This document shows positions 32,667-45,055 of a stretch of DNA of 64,000 bases, one piece after another. Source of the DNA: Gelatoporia subvermispora B (taxonomy: Eukaryota; Basidiomycota; Agaricomycetes; Polyporales; Gelatoporiaceae); the NCBI GenBank assembly GCA_000320605.2, contig KB445801.1:627371-691370 (forward strand), given 5' to 3'. Position numbers and translations under genes: made by a program. Every line of letters starts with the position of its first letter. The first letter of the stretch is position 1. Below the pieces are notes generated by a model. The model was given only the letters and a program-made list of their open reading frames with translations. It was not told the origin of the DNA and searched no databases.

Positions 32667-35389
32667 ATGGCCCAGGACATGGCCTTCTTCTCCAGGCCTT
32701 CATCGTCTGCCATCAAGATATCCGCCCCCTCCGCCAACGAACCCCCGCCGAGCCCGAAGCCCAAGAAGGGTGCGTGCCCATCACCGGTTGATGCGGGCAT
32801 CGAACCATCTCAGCTTGTATTCTAGACACGACCCAGCGCCAGTGCAGGAATATCCTGATCTATGGGTCCGTGTCGTGTATCTCCGCTGCGGAATGTTAGT
32901 TGAGTCCCGGTCAGGTCGTGCAAGTTCCAGGATAAGGGCTGCATCTATTACCACCCCCCTTCTGTGAGTATATCGCGCATGTTATCGCCCCGCCACACTG
33001 CTCACGCCGCATAGCGCGAGGCCTCGTCACCTGCGTAAGTCACAATATATCTGTAAGCCATCCTCGACGCGTTGTGACACTACAGCAGCCCTCCGGAGTC
33101 TCCAGTGTCATCTGCTGCACTCCCGGCGCAGGCAGTGAACGCGCCAGTGTTCGTTCCTAAGGGATCGGTTCCCTCCCTAGCTTCTGCAGGTTCCGCGCCA
33201 TCTCCGATACCAGGACAGGAGTCCTCTACTAAAGAGCCTCCCGCCGAAGAGCCTGCCCCTAGTGAGACGTCCGATCAACTGTAAGCTAAACACCCTCTGT
33301 GAAGCTCGCATTCCCTTGCTCCCCCTGACATGGAATGCACAGAAGTCAGGAGGCTTCGGACCAGCAACAATACTACGAGCAGCAGGACCAGTATAACCCT
33401 TATGCTTACGCTGACCAGGACGGGGACGTGTCTGCCGATGGCTTGCACCCTGTTAGTATCAGCTCCATGACTGTATATACCGCTACTGGAGTATTCACGC
33501 GAGCTGGCTCTCTAGATGTATGATCCCAATGCAGATCCAGCGGTACTCGGCTACGACCCCGCGGGTCTTGACTCTTTCTATGGGCCAACGCAGTACGCGT
33601 TCACGCGGCAACCCGTACGTTATCCTTGAATCAAGTCGCGGACGACCTGACCTCTCACCGGGTTCCCTGTAGCTGAACTACCATTTGTATACTAAACCGC
33701 GACCCGAGACCTTGGCGCACCGATATTTCATATCAGACGACACTCGTGAGGAGCTCACACGCCGCTCGGAGGCAACTCAGACTGCACCCCCGCCTGGGCT
33801 CAACCTGCCCGAAGACCTGCAAGGTTACCACACGCTCGCGCCTCTGGAGCACCATGAGCCCGATAAGCGCCGCAGGTTTGTGACCTGGTACTCCACTGTG
33901 TACCGTGCCATCAACTCGAAGGACGGCGTGCCATACGCATTGCGCCGCATCGAGAGTGCGTATATGCGTATCAAAGTTCGGCAATATCGTTGCTGACCGG
34001 ACGCATAGACTTCCGCCTTATGCAGCAGTCTGCGTTTACGGCGATCGAGGCATGGTCACGCGTCCGCCACCCGAACATCGTCTCCGTGCGCGAGGCGTTC
34101 ACGACGCGCTCCTTCTCCGACAACTGTACGTCGCCCCCGGCTCTGGGTCCTCCTTTCCTCATATGTGCTCTTTGTTGCCGTTCCTCACACCTATTACCTT
34201 CGTATCCATATGGTACACAGCTCTAGTGGTGGTGCACGACTACCACCCGGATTCCCACACACTATATGAAGCGCACCTGCAAGCCCTGTACGTGCCATAC
34301 CAGATGCCAAAGCACCCCAAGCCAGGAACCATCCCCGAGCGTACGATGTGGTCGTACGTCATCCAGATCGCGAACGCGATACGCGCGGTGCATGACGCGG
34401 GGCTGGCGGTGCGCATCGTCGACGTCACGAAGATCTTGATCACAGGCAAGAACAGGTGGGTGGTTTACGTGAACGGCGCAAACTGCGATTGATTGCAATG
34501 CAGGGTCCGCCTGAGCGCGTGTGGAATCGTCGACGTCCTCATGCACGAGGCACAGGCGGATGTCGCCTTCCTACAGCAGGAAGACCTCGTCATGTTTGGC
34601 CAGCTCCTCATGCAGCTAGCCTGCGGCGCCACTTCGGTTATACATAACCCTCCAAAGGCCATGGAGTTGTTCGCACGGTTTTATTCTGCGGATTTGCAGA
34701 AGGTCACAATGTTCCTCATTGGCACTCCTGAGCCACGTAAGGTGCGTGTGCCGACCACACGGATCGCGGGAATGGCAATCTGAACAGACGTCTTCTTAGA
34801 ACATCGGACAAGTATTTGATATGGTCGGAAGTAGGCTGTTGGCAGAAATGGACGAGATGCAAACGTGAGTTGGTGGCCTTTGAGCATTCGAGACAATAAC
34901 TCAGTCATGCCTCCAGTGCCGCGGACCGCCTGGAAGGAGAGCTCATGTCTGAGCTAGAGAACGGGCGGCTCGTGCGGCTGTTATGCAAGTTCGGCTTTAT
35001 AAACGAGCGTCCCGAATTTGCTCGCGAATCCCGCTGGTCCGAGACCGGCGATCGGTACATCATCAAGCTGTTCCGGGACTACGTCTTCCACCAGGTCGAT
35101 GAACAGGGTAATCCGGTCGTAAACTTGACACATGTCTTGACGTGTCTCAACAAGGTTGGTCCTAGCGCTCCGAACGGAGAGTTTGGCTGAATCGGTTTCC
35201 TATTTCCATAGCTTGACGCGGGCACGGACGAACGCATCATGCTCATCTCGCGGGATGAGCAGAGCTGCCTCGTCGTGAGTTATAAGGAGATCAAGGCGTG
35301 TATTGAGTCTGCATTTAGGTACGTCACCCTCGGTATTCTAAGGAGACGGGATACTCACGCCACGCCGCAGCGAACTATCACGGAGATGA
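32667..35389 (+). CDS. PAN3: PAN3, regulatory subunit of the PAN2-PAN3 poly(A) nuclease
   Basis: PAN3 recruits PAN2 to poly(A)-binding protein for mRNA deadenylation in the cytoplasm. The model is 638 residues in 15 exons, all in phase: 32667-32769, 32826-32865, 32915-32963, 33015-33034, 33086-33280, 33343-33451, 33516-33614, 33673-33955, 34009-34125, 34221-34455, 34504-34741, 34800-34864, 34917-35154, 35212-35318 and 35371-35389. A CCCH zinc finger sits at Cys41, Cys50, Cys57 and His61 ([20 protein letters not shown]). A low-complexity PAM2/PAN2-binding region leads into the pseudokinase ([30 protein letters not shown]; no catalytic HRD). The coiled coil and knob domain end with [18 protein letters not shown] and SELSRR. 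Exon 4 is a 20-nt microexon, needed to restore phase. Confidence 0.93.
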
Positions 35390-36777
35390 CAGCACGTGGG
35401 GGACACTAAGAAAATAGGTAGAATTAGAAAAAGACGCGGAAAATCCAGACAAAACATTGACTCGATTTCCTTAAGCACAGTGGTGGGCTGACGTTTACAC
35501 CGCATCATGCCTGACCGGTCCTTGCTCCGGTAAGTTGCACTGAGAAGAACATTCCCCTGGCCGCGTTGACTCCATTGGAAAGTATGTGAAATTCGACAGG
35601 CTTCCCAATCTATATCCAGAACGTGCGTGATGACGATGAGAAGTGTGGCAAATTGGCCTCGCGGCGGTTCTCGCCCTCAAGGCGCGAGGTTCGCTATGTC
35701 ACAAGTTTGTTATGCAGCTACAAGAAGTTCGGGATGCAAATACATAGACGACAAAGAGCACTTGGCCGGTAGTGCGAATAGGACGAGTTGGGCGTGACAG
35801 TTGTTTTCATAACGGGGGGCGTACCCCGTCGCGAAAAACACGCACATCGGAGTTGACTGAGTTCGAAGAATCTAGGTACAATCTGCTGGCCGGCAGCGTG
35901 CCCGCTGAGCGCATTTGCAAGGCCTAGGACTCGGTCCAAGGCTAGGATTTCCACCTTGAAGCATAGCAGGACACTGATATAGATTATACTGCTTCGTGAC
36001 ACAGGTAACTGACCCTTGCTACCCTCCTTTGCAGACCTCGTCGCGATACTTGAGGCTTGGAGTCCTAAACGACCACCTCACCGATGAGACTCGGATTCTC
36101 GGCATAGATGCGGCGCTCGAAATCCGCTATCCGACTATCTGTGTTCTTCGCGACGTGGGTACGCCCCTTTACTTATGAAAACAGCTGGAAGATGATCAAT
36201 GATGTCTGTGGCGCGCGCCGTCTGACGAGACAGCGTCTAGCCGGGGCGACGCTTGACGTTAGCAGATGTGTGCATGTCAGGTTGGCACACGTTGGAGGGC
36301 AGTTGGTACGTCAGGAGGACGAACGGTGCTATATACGACTCCGAAACGGTGTCGGATCATGTGTGTTGAATCGCTGCAATGGAATCGCTGCAATGGCCGT
36401 GTGCGTGAGCTCGTTCGGTGCGCTTGTAAAAGGTAGAAGTGCTTCCGGGATGACGATGCGAGTTATTCGAAGAATAGAACCGTGAGGATGGGGGCAATGC
36501 CGATGGAGGATTGGGAAAGAAATGCGGAGGGTGTGAGTGGCGGAGGGCGGAGGGAGGCGGCGCGCGTTGCCGGAGCGCACTTCCACTTCCAGTCGCGGCC
36601 ATCGCGAGTCTCAGCTCGTCTCAGCCTCAGCCGCAGGCGCTGATTGTCGTTCCCTCCATCTTCGACCTCCCATCCGGTCGTCCTCACCATCCGCCGCCAT
36701 CTGCCCGACGCCCCGACCTGCCCGCAGAGCAGCGCACAGCGAGCGCGACACCACGACGGACATCGCGGAACACATCC
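35390..36777. other. Intergenic interval
   Basis: About 1.4 kb between PAN3 and the nucleotidyltransferase start. The last 250 bases are GC-rich and open in several frames (a minus-strand frame runs from 36948 and a plus frame from 36511). I read this as promoter or 5' UTR composition and not as genes. No RNA gene or repeat was recognised. Confidence 0.4.
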
Positions 36778-39700
36778 ATGGCGACTGTCTTCGCCCAGGC
36801 CGGGCCCAGCACTCTCCATCCCCTCCACCAGCACTTCCTCCAGTCGGCCTCGCCCCCACAGGCACGCAGGCAGACCTCGAAGCAGCGCTTCATCACCGAG
36901 TTCTCGCAATGTCTCATCGACTTCGTCGTCCAGCTCCTCCCAACGCAAGACGAGCTCGCCGTCAAGGAGGACGTCCGAAAGCTGCTCGAGCGCCTCATCC
37001 AGACCATCGAGCCAGAAAGCCGTCTTTTGTCTTTTGGGAGTACCGCCAATGGCTTCAGCCTGCGCAACTCAGGTATGGTGCACGATGAGCGCGCGATTGC
37101 CACAGCGCTGACGGGCTGCAGACATGGACCTCTGCTGTCTCATCGATTCCGAGGACCGCCTCTCTGCTAGCGATTTAGTCACCATGCTTGGTGACCTGCT
37201 TGAGCGAGGTGAGCAGAACATTACGCACTAGTCTAAGTACTCGGGTCTTTACGTCCGCCACACCTCGCATAGAAACAAAATTCCACGTCAAGCCACTGCC
37301 CCATGCTCGAATACCAATCGTCAAGCTCACTCTCGATCCGTCGCCTGGATTACCCTTTGGCATCGCTTGCGACATCGGCTTCGAAAACAGACTTGCATTA
37401 GAGAATACCCGCCTGCTGATGTGCTATGCTATGATTGATCCCGCCCGTGTGCGAACAATGGTCTTGTTTCGTGAGTTTACACCCTACCCCTCCTGGGCCC
37501 GAACGGCTAATAGCGTTCCGTCTTCCAGTCAAAGTTTGGAGTAAGCGGCGGTGAGTTAAGTTCCGTCTCTCACTGCAACGACGTGCTGAGGCCTACCCAG
37601 GAAAATCAACTCGCCTTACAAAGGAACTCTGTCCTCATATGGCTACGTCCTTCTTGTAATCTATTTCCTTGTACATGTCAAGAGTCCACCGGTACTGCCA
37701 AATCTGCAACAAATGTCTCCCCTTCGGCCCATCTCACATGTGCGTCATGGCAACTGGTTGTCTCCTCGGCTAGTCTAACAGAGATATCAGGAGGATACCC
37801 ATCTCAACGGGTATAATATTTGGCGAGTATCCTGGACACTGTGTGCTCTCACAGAACTCATATATCGTGCAGGTTCTTTGATGATATAGAGCTTCTGCGA
37901 CAGAAATGGAAGTCCTCGAACACGGAGACTGTCGCAGAATTGTCAGTTATACTTAATGTGCCCATTTCTACTTGCTGATAATTGATTAGATTAATTGGCT
38001 TCTTCAAATTTTATTCTCGCGAGTTTGCGTACAACATCGGCGTTGCGTCCATCAGGGATGGGCTTCTCGCGAAGGAGAGTAAAGGCTGGCAAAGCGAGGT
38101 ATGCTCGTGACATCATGGACCCTCAATTATTCTAATGTTGTGCAGCTGCATGAGAGAGGAACTCCTCGGGAGCGAAATCGTCTCTGCATAGAGGTGACGC
38201 AAGCACATATACTTGGTTTGCTTTCGCTAACGCATATACAGGATCCTTTCGAGACTGATTTCAACGTCGCACGGTGTGTAACCCGGGATGGGTTGTATAC
38301 AGTATGCACAGCCCCAATTGTTTCAATTACTCATCGCTGACCGCTGACCCCTGTGACAGATCCGCGGCGAATTCATGCGTGCATTACGCATTCTCTCTGC
38401 ACGGCCTGAGCGAGCCATTGTCGCGCTTGCGCAGCTATGCGAAGAGCGCAAAGACGAGGAACTCTCCCACCCATCGCCTTCCCATCCCACCTTCGTTCCC
38501 CCGCGCCTTGCTCCACTCCCTCCTCAAACGCCATATACCGTCGGCAGCAGCCCGATGCGGCCCGCTCGCATCTCTGTTCCTGTCCCTGCCCCCGATGCCG
38601 CCGCTGCCGACCGCTCGTCTCGTTCTCAGGCGAACCCGTCAACACCATCTTCTCCCTCGTCGCCGTCTGTAGGCGCTAGTACGTCCTCGGCAGCGGCACC
38701 TTCCTTCACGGTACCCTCATCTGTCCCGTCGCGTGGAAGTCCCGTGAACGTGCATCCGCCAATCCGTCTCCCAGTGGACAAACTGCAACACCACATGGCC
38801 CCGATCCGTGCGAAATGGACGAGCCCGCCTCCGCCCGACGCGCCACCGACTGATCATACTGCGTTTGAGCATCGCTTTGGACAAGTCTTGGCCCTTGCGA
38901 CGGCGTCTGGTGATGCCCGCCAGCCGGCGCGCACGCGCCATTCCCCCGGCTCGTCAGCGAACAGCGAGCGCTCTGACGACGACGTGCTCACGCAGTCTGA
39001 CATTGCAGAGTCAGACGACGTGCATTCCGTCCGTTCATACACCGAGGACGGCGCGCACGCACGCTTCCGCGAGCGCGATCGTGAGCGCGGACGCATCCAG
39101 AGGCTGGGCTCGCTGGGTACTGTGGTCGGCCCGGAATACCAGTATCAGTTCCAGTACCGCCAGCCATTCTATCAACATCCACCGCTCACGCCTACCCAGC
39201 CGCTTACGGCGCCCATGATGCCGTACATCCCGGCGGTGGCACAGGATCCCTCCAGCTCGCGGATGGCCCGCGGCGACGTGCTGGACGCCCGCATGCTCGC
39301 GCGCCTGCGCGGCCGGCCAGCATCCCGCCTTGCCCAACAGGCCAGCGAGCTCGGCCCGGTGTCGGCCGTATTGCCGATGAGCCGCCGGGACCGTGCCGAG
39401 GCGCCCGCGCCGACGCCGCCTCCGCGGATGGACACGCCGCGCCGCTCGATGTCGGGCCCGCCGCGCACATCGCTCAGACCTGGGATGCAGCCGTTCGTGT
39501 TGGACCCGAACGCGGATGTGTACCAGGAACCTATCGGGAACGTGTTCTACGAGGCTGCACCGCGGCACCGCGAGAGGGCCGGGATGGGCGTGTACTCGTC
39601 GCCCCAACCGCTATACCAACAGCACTACGAACATTCGATACCAAATTCGCCCAGTATACCATTCGATCTCAGTCGCGAGCCTTCGGGCTCGCGGTCGGGC

Positions 39701-40600
39701 TCCCGTGAGTCGAGGCTGCCCTCGATGCCCCTCCGCCGCACGGTTCGGGTTGAAGACTCACGCGACAGCTCCGAACACGCGCCCTTTATGCATGGGCACG
39801 GGCACTCGCATTCGACGGCGACCATCACAGCGCCAACTCCTCCTGCGTCCGCGCGGCCTCTTGCCGCCGGTGGAGACGCACCACGCTCGAGGTCGCGCTC
39901 GTGGTCGAGATCACGCTCGCCACAACACACTCTTGACAGATCTTCGCATACCATCACGACCACCACCACTGCTTTGAATATACTTCAACATCATTCACAA
40001 CTGCAACCTCAACCCTCATTCCAGCTGGACTCAGACTCTCATGCTCTGCATTCGCATTCACACACTCCGCATCCCACATCGTCAGACTATCACTCGCAAT
40101 CCCAATATTCAATGCTTCCACATGCACCGGAAGAACATCAGCAAGCGCAAATTGAGCCGGATAGTGCTCAATCCGCTAGTGCGCACATGCAGGTGCACCA
40201 GCCCGCCCCCGCACGCCCGGACATACACAGACTGCGCGACCCGTCTCCTGGGGCGCCGTGTTCCTCCGCGAGCGCGTCCCCGGAGCCTTCTTGCGGGAGC
40301 TCGCAGTACGCTGCGTCGTCGTCCCCTCTCTCGACATCACCCTCATCTCCGGCACAGCCGCACGCCAAGCCTGCGGAGGCGCCGCTCGTGGTGGAGAAAG
40401 ACAGTCCTCCTGGTGGTGACCATGAATTTACTACTTGCGCTGCTCTCAGGCCCGGATCAGGCGGTGCAGGGCTCGCCAAGGAAGGAGAAGGTCTCACAGC
40501 GGCCCGCACTGGAAATCTTGAAACTGCGCAAGAAGCCGCGGGGGATGCTGGCTCAGACGCTCTGGTAGCGTCTGCCGGTAATAGTATGGAAGACTCATAG
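36778..40600 (+). CDS. Cid1-type nucleotidyltransferase (non-canonical poly(A)/poly(U) polymerase)
   Basis: The protein would add non-templated A or U residues to RNA 3' ends. The model is 1099 residues in 11 exons: 36778-37072, 37122-37208, 37273-37470, 37529-37550, 37601-37739, 37791-37822, 37873-37941, 37990-38098, 38146-38193, 38242-38301 and 38360-40600. The Pol-beta signature FGSTANGFSL (Gly87, Ser88) precedes catalytic Asp99 and Asp101 (SDMDL); the third Asp is 161 (ACDI). The central region has KVWSKRR and SYGYVLLVIYFL. The PAP-associated domain shows LIGFFKFYSREF and the nucleotide-recognition segment EDPFETDFNVA. Exon 11 adds about 745 residues of Ser/Pro/His-rich disorder, including an RS-rich patch (RSRSWSRSRSP). 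Intron 6 appears to start with GC (GCGAGT at 37823). A vs U specificity cannot be read from sequence alone. Confidence 0.92.
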
Positions 40601-41490
40601 TGCCCCATTATCAACAAAATACCCATATCGCGAACAAGACCTCAAGCAAGACCTCGAGCGATATCCTGGGTATCAACTCCGCTGCTGTTTTGCCTCGTCC
40701 TCGCTCGCATGTATCTGATGACTTGGCGCCCTGTATCTCATGCATCGCTCTGGCCGGCTTCAAGATACGAGCCGACACTTGTTTGCGCGGCAGTACATAC
40801 TGTACATCTTCCATGGCCGGCCTCAGGTTCAACAACATACGTTACTCCATCACAACCTTCGCCCAACGACTTCTGCACCAATTGCCTGCACGCAAGACAC
40901 TCGGACACGTTACGGCAATTACGGCGCTTTCGCAGTCCAATCTCCCCTGCTTGTACCGCTAGCACCACCAGACAGAGCACAGATGTCTTACTCGCGGCGA
41001 TGAGACTATGGACTCTGGAATCTCCCAACGTATATGCTTATGTTGCTCTCACAGGACAATCATACCTCCCACGCGCCTCCGCGTATACACACAGCAGATA
41101 TGCTTCCGTCTCGGCTGCTACCGTACCGTACATGCGATAATAGGAAGGTGTGGCGTACGAAATTTGCGGACCCTCTTACCTTGTGTTGGCGAGAGCCCGC
41201 GCCGTGGCATTTGTACGTACAATGTCTCTGCGAACACGACATATGCAATACATACGGTCATGGAGGATATACGTGAGACCCAGGAAAGTTGCGGAGGTAT
41301 GATATTCTTGCTGTCGTGGTGGTATGCTGGGGGAAGGATGTATGATGCAAGGATGCAAATGAACATGATGTATCTCTATGCAGGACATGGATGAAGTGAT
41401 GACCACAACGCCGATGGGTACTAAAGATTATAAGACAGATGTTTTTGGACTTCTAGTCCCCAGACAAATATTCGGTGGGATTACGAAACG
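40601..41490. other. Intergenic interval
   Basis: About 0.9 kb between two converging gene ends. Overlapping short frames on both strands have no motif or splice support. Nothing else was recognised. Confidence 0.4.
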
Positions 41491-44400
41491 TTACTCTTGG
41501 TCGGTATAGGCTGGAGAGATTGCATGGCGAGGTTTTTGTCGGGAAGCCGGAACAGAAGAGAGCAGGTTTCTCGGGCTTCCACTCGACCGAACCGGTGTGG
41601 CGACACCGTTCACCACTTTCCGCCTCGGGGTTAATAAAGTCGACGGACTGCCTGGCTGAGACGACGTTCCGTTCGCGGTCCTGAGAAGCTTTCGTGGCGG
41701 TCTTTCCTCTTCCAATTGGTCTTCCTCGTCCTCAGTGTTCTGGGCCTCGTCAGGTCCGCCGAACAATTTCTCGATCGCCTCCATTGCCTTCCTCTTCTTC
41801 TCGAGGAGTCGACCCTCCTGTTGTCTGACGGTCGCTTCGAGTTTCTTGATTCGTTCATCTTGGACACGCAAGGATTGCTTGAGAGCCGCGATTAGTGCCT
41901 CCTTCTCACGCAGAAGACCATCCTTCAGCTCGAGATCGCGCTGAAAATCAGCAAACTCTGCTAGCCGACTGTCTAGGGTCGCTTTCAGGTCCTCCTCGGC
42001 TTTGACATGTTCGGCCAGTGAGTCTTCAAGCCTAGCCTGTTCTTCTGTCAGCAATGCGATGCGCTGGCCGGCCGCCTGAAGTTCCTTGGTGACCCGGAAC
42101 TGGATAAGGCCCCCACAGTACAGGAGAAGGTCACCGACTGGGAGCTGTCGAGGGTCGCCCTCGACACCAGGGACGAGGTTTTCAAGCGTCTCCTCGTCTA
42201 CGCAATGCTCCTCCGTATCTATGCCAGGGTGTTCATCTTCGGCTGGATCTGTCGACATCGCTTGCGGAGTGTGTGGTGACGCCTGAGGATATTCCAATCC
42301 CGACCCTAGTACGAACTCGGCAGCCTCCACTGGGGGTGTTGCTTCGTGTTCGTCCCCAACGACGGCGGAGACGGTAGAGATCGGGGTACCGTCCGCTTGC
42401 AGTGATTGCTCTATGACCGGTGCTGCGCGGGGCTCAGGTGTAACGTACCCCAATTCGTTGTCATCGTCCTCATCGACAGTGGGCTGTAGGTGGGACAAGA
42501 CAACTTCTATCATGCCAATAAATCAGACACTCGGTATATTTACGAACAATGCTCACTCACCAGCGTCATGGATGTCCATGTGGTCACTGGACACATCGCG
42601 CATATCAGCGACACCGTTCATGCATTGCAGGAATGCCCGAAACATCGATCGAAGGGATGGCTCTCCGGAGCCGCTAGCGTCTGCTCGGACATTGCAGTAA
42701 TCCTCGGCTGCTTCGTGTAGGTACGGTCCAACCCAGCACATGCACCGACTCCCCTCTGCATGATCCAGGCACGGGTCCGGTTCCCGCACAATAATGGTCT
42801 TCGTCGCCTCGTCCCAGACGACTTGCGGATACCGATGCTCGAAGAGGCGCATAGAGATGCGGTCTTCCGTCGCGTCTGGGAGTAAACTTACCATCCCGCG
42901 CTTCATCCGGTCGTACCCCGGAGTTTCCTGCACTTTTGTGCTGACGGGTGCCTGCAAGAGTAACGACCTCGCGTAGTCCTTGATATCGGGGAATGCTCCC
43001 GACCGCTCGAGTATTATTCGTACGTGAGGCAGCACGCGGACGCCAACCAAATCGAACTCATCGACAAGATCCATCTCTTTCTCATCTACATAGGGATAGA
43101 GGCGGTCTTCGGGCGTAAGCTTTGTATCGCGTTTCCGCCAGGCTGCATCAAAAGCGGTGCGATACGCTTCTGCACCCTCCATGTTAGCAGGTCTGAGGAC
43201 GCGACCAATGGTGCCGTCATCCTCTCCCGTGTCGGACAAGATGTCCCACGCGAGCTCTTGTGCCAGCTCCGGGTTCGCGCGGAAGGCTCCGTCAGCCGCG
43301 GCCGAGAGCGACACCTTGTACTTCTCGTACAGCGGGCCTCGGAGGGCAACGACTCCGTCGGCGGAGAACTCCAGCCTCCCGGAGTAGTTAATTCCGAGGT
43401 AGCACATTCGAGGGCCGTACGAGACCAAGCGGTCGCAGCTGTAGAACTTCGGCCGCGCTGCGCCTACAGTGCCCTCGTTATCTGGAACATAGAAATCGAA
43501 TGCGGGGGGTTCGGTGGGTGTCTGAGCAAGACCGGGAATGCTCCAAAAGCGCGGAAGTGGCGTGAGACCGAATACTCCGGAGAAAATATACTCGGGCGAG
43601 AGCATCGCGGGCAGTCCGAGCACCGTCACCACGAACTCGTCTGGCTGGACGAATGATCGTTCGTGCGAGGGATCCGTGACCTCGTCATCTTGTGTCAGGT
43701 TTTCGGACATGTGCATCTTGAATCGACGCTTGTAGCAAGTCGTGACCCGACTCCTTGCATCGTCCTGGACTGATCGTCGAGCTAAATTGATCATCGGTGG
43801 CTTTATCGATACCCCCGTCTTAAGAGGTGAAAACAAATTGGTTGAGCTTGTATGCACATCTGGGACAGAAGAAGCTGATATTAGTTGCGATGGTAGTGGC
43901 AAAAATGAGAGGTAAACCTTGTGACTTCTGTGATGGTTCTAGGGATGGCGGAGTTAGGTCGCTGAGCTGTAGCGTCGCTTGATCCGCAAATCCATCTTGC
44001 GCTTTACGCCAGCCAAGTACGCCGACTGAGTTTCCAAGGCGAAGGGATAGTCCAGAACTCGCCGACGGGCTTTGACTGCTCAGACTTGATGTATCATCCT
44101 TCGGCGCAGCTTTTTTTGTAAGTTGGAAGAGATACTGCGCTGCATGGCTCAAGCTTGTTCGAGTTTTGTTTCCCAGCTTTTCAACACCGTGATCGGAGGT
44201 CGATAGCATGTTGTCCGAGAAGTGCTGGAGAATGAGCTGGGGGTCATGGTGATTGCTATAGATTGAGAGGCCGAGTGACCCGCTCTCATGTTCCCAGACA
44301 ACGCTATAGTATCTAAGATCAGTTGCATAGTTTGTCGAGATTAGCTCTGATGGTGAGAGCTTTGCGAGGACGACGTATATTGGCAACCAGGAGTCCAGAT

Positions 44401-44656
44401 GTAGGGCCGACCAATGGGCGCCGGAAAGTAACCCCGGGATCCGTTGGCAAAGCCGGACCTTGCGTTCCCGTCGTGTATCAAGGCTACATTGTCTCAGATC
44501 GTCATGTTTCCAGTGCAGCTTGTGTTGACCATTGGTTTCTTTGGACGCGAGGTCAAGCTGGTCGCTGACGAAACGCTGCACAGCGAGGGGAATATTAAGG
44601 TGGGATAGGTCAGAGCTGTTGCGTGGCCTCCAATGCCAGACCAGATCGGGAGCCAT
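41491..44656 (-). CDS. Large unrecognised three-part protein, copy 1 (paralogue of the 50.7-53.6 kb gene)
   Basis: The model is 1017 residues in three exons: 44656-43918, 43859-42561 and 42506-41491; both introns are phase 1. I do not recognise the family. Part 1 (residues 1-246) begins MAPDLVWHWRPRN and contains LCQRIPGLLSGAHW and LGLSIYSNHHD. Part 2 (about 247-680) contains VTVLGLPAMLSPE, PRFWSIPG, YLGINYSGRLEF and a Cys/His motif, CLDHAEGSRCMCW, from Cys610. Part 3 is acidic and ends in a coiled coil beginning near LLLYCGGLIQF, followed by a basic tail. No signal peptide or membrane segment is evident. The copy at 50.7-53.6 kb has the same order and the same intron phases. Alternative first ATGs exist upstream; I chose the one aligned with the paralogue. 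The intron-1 donor GTTTAC is weak. Confidence 0.7.
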
Positions 44657-45055
44657 GTGGGCTTTCTTATGCAGCACCTGAGACTCGACGTTCCACAGGC
44701 GAGACCTGCCCTGAGAACAGATGACCAGACAGAGGCGACAAGAAAACGCAGAGCACGGCGGGCCGCTGCTGCCACGCGCGATCGAGACGCGTCCTGTGAT
44801 CACGTGCGAGCCCGACGCGACGCGTCCAAAGACCAGCTCTCATCGTGGCTGACAAGCTTCAAGTGCTGCTGCGCGTACGCGGAGGTCGTAGCGCATAATC
44901 ATTGTTGGCTGCCATCAAACATTTATTGCGAGAAATTTCTCCGTATATTGACATCTGACGGCAGTCGACATCGCCCGGCACCTGCATGGTCTCACGGACC
45001 CCCATTGCACTAGTGACTACATATCCCATACTCTGCCCTCCCCTGCTTGATTCCT

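Noticed and set aside
36511..36777. Upstream in-frame extension of the nucleotidyltransferase
   Set aside because: Arg/Pro/Ser-rich translation typical of GC-rich 5' leaders; the ATG at 36778 gives a sensible N-terminus.
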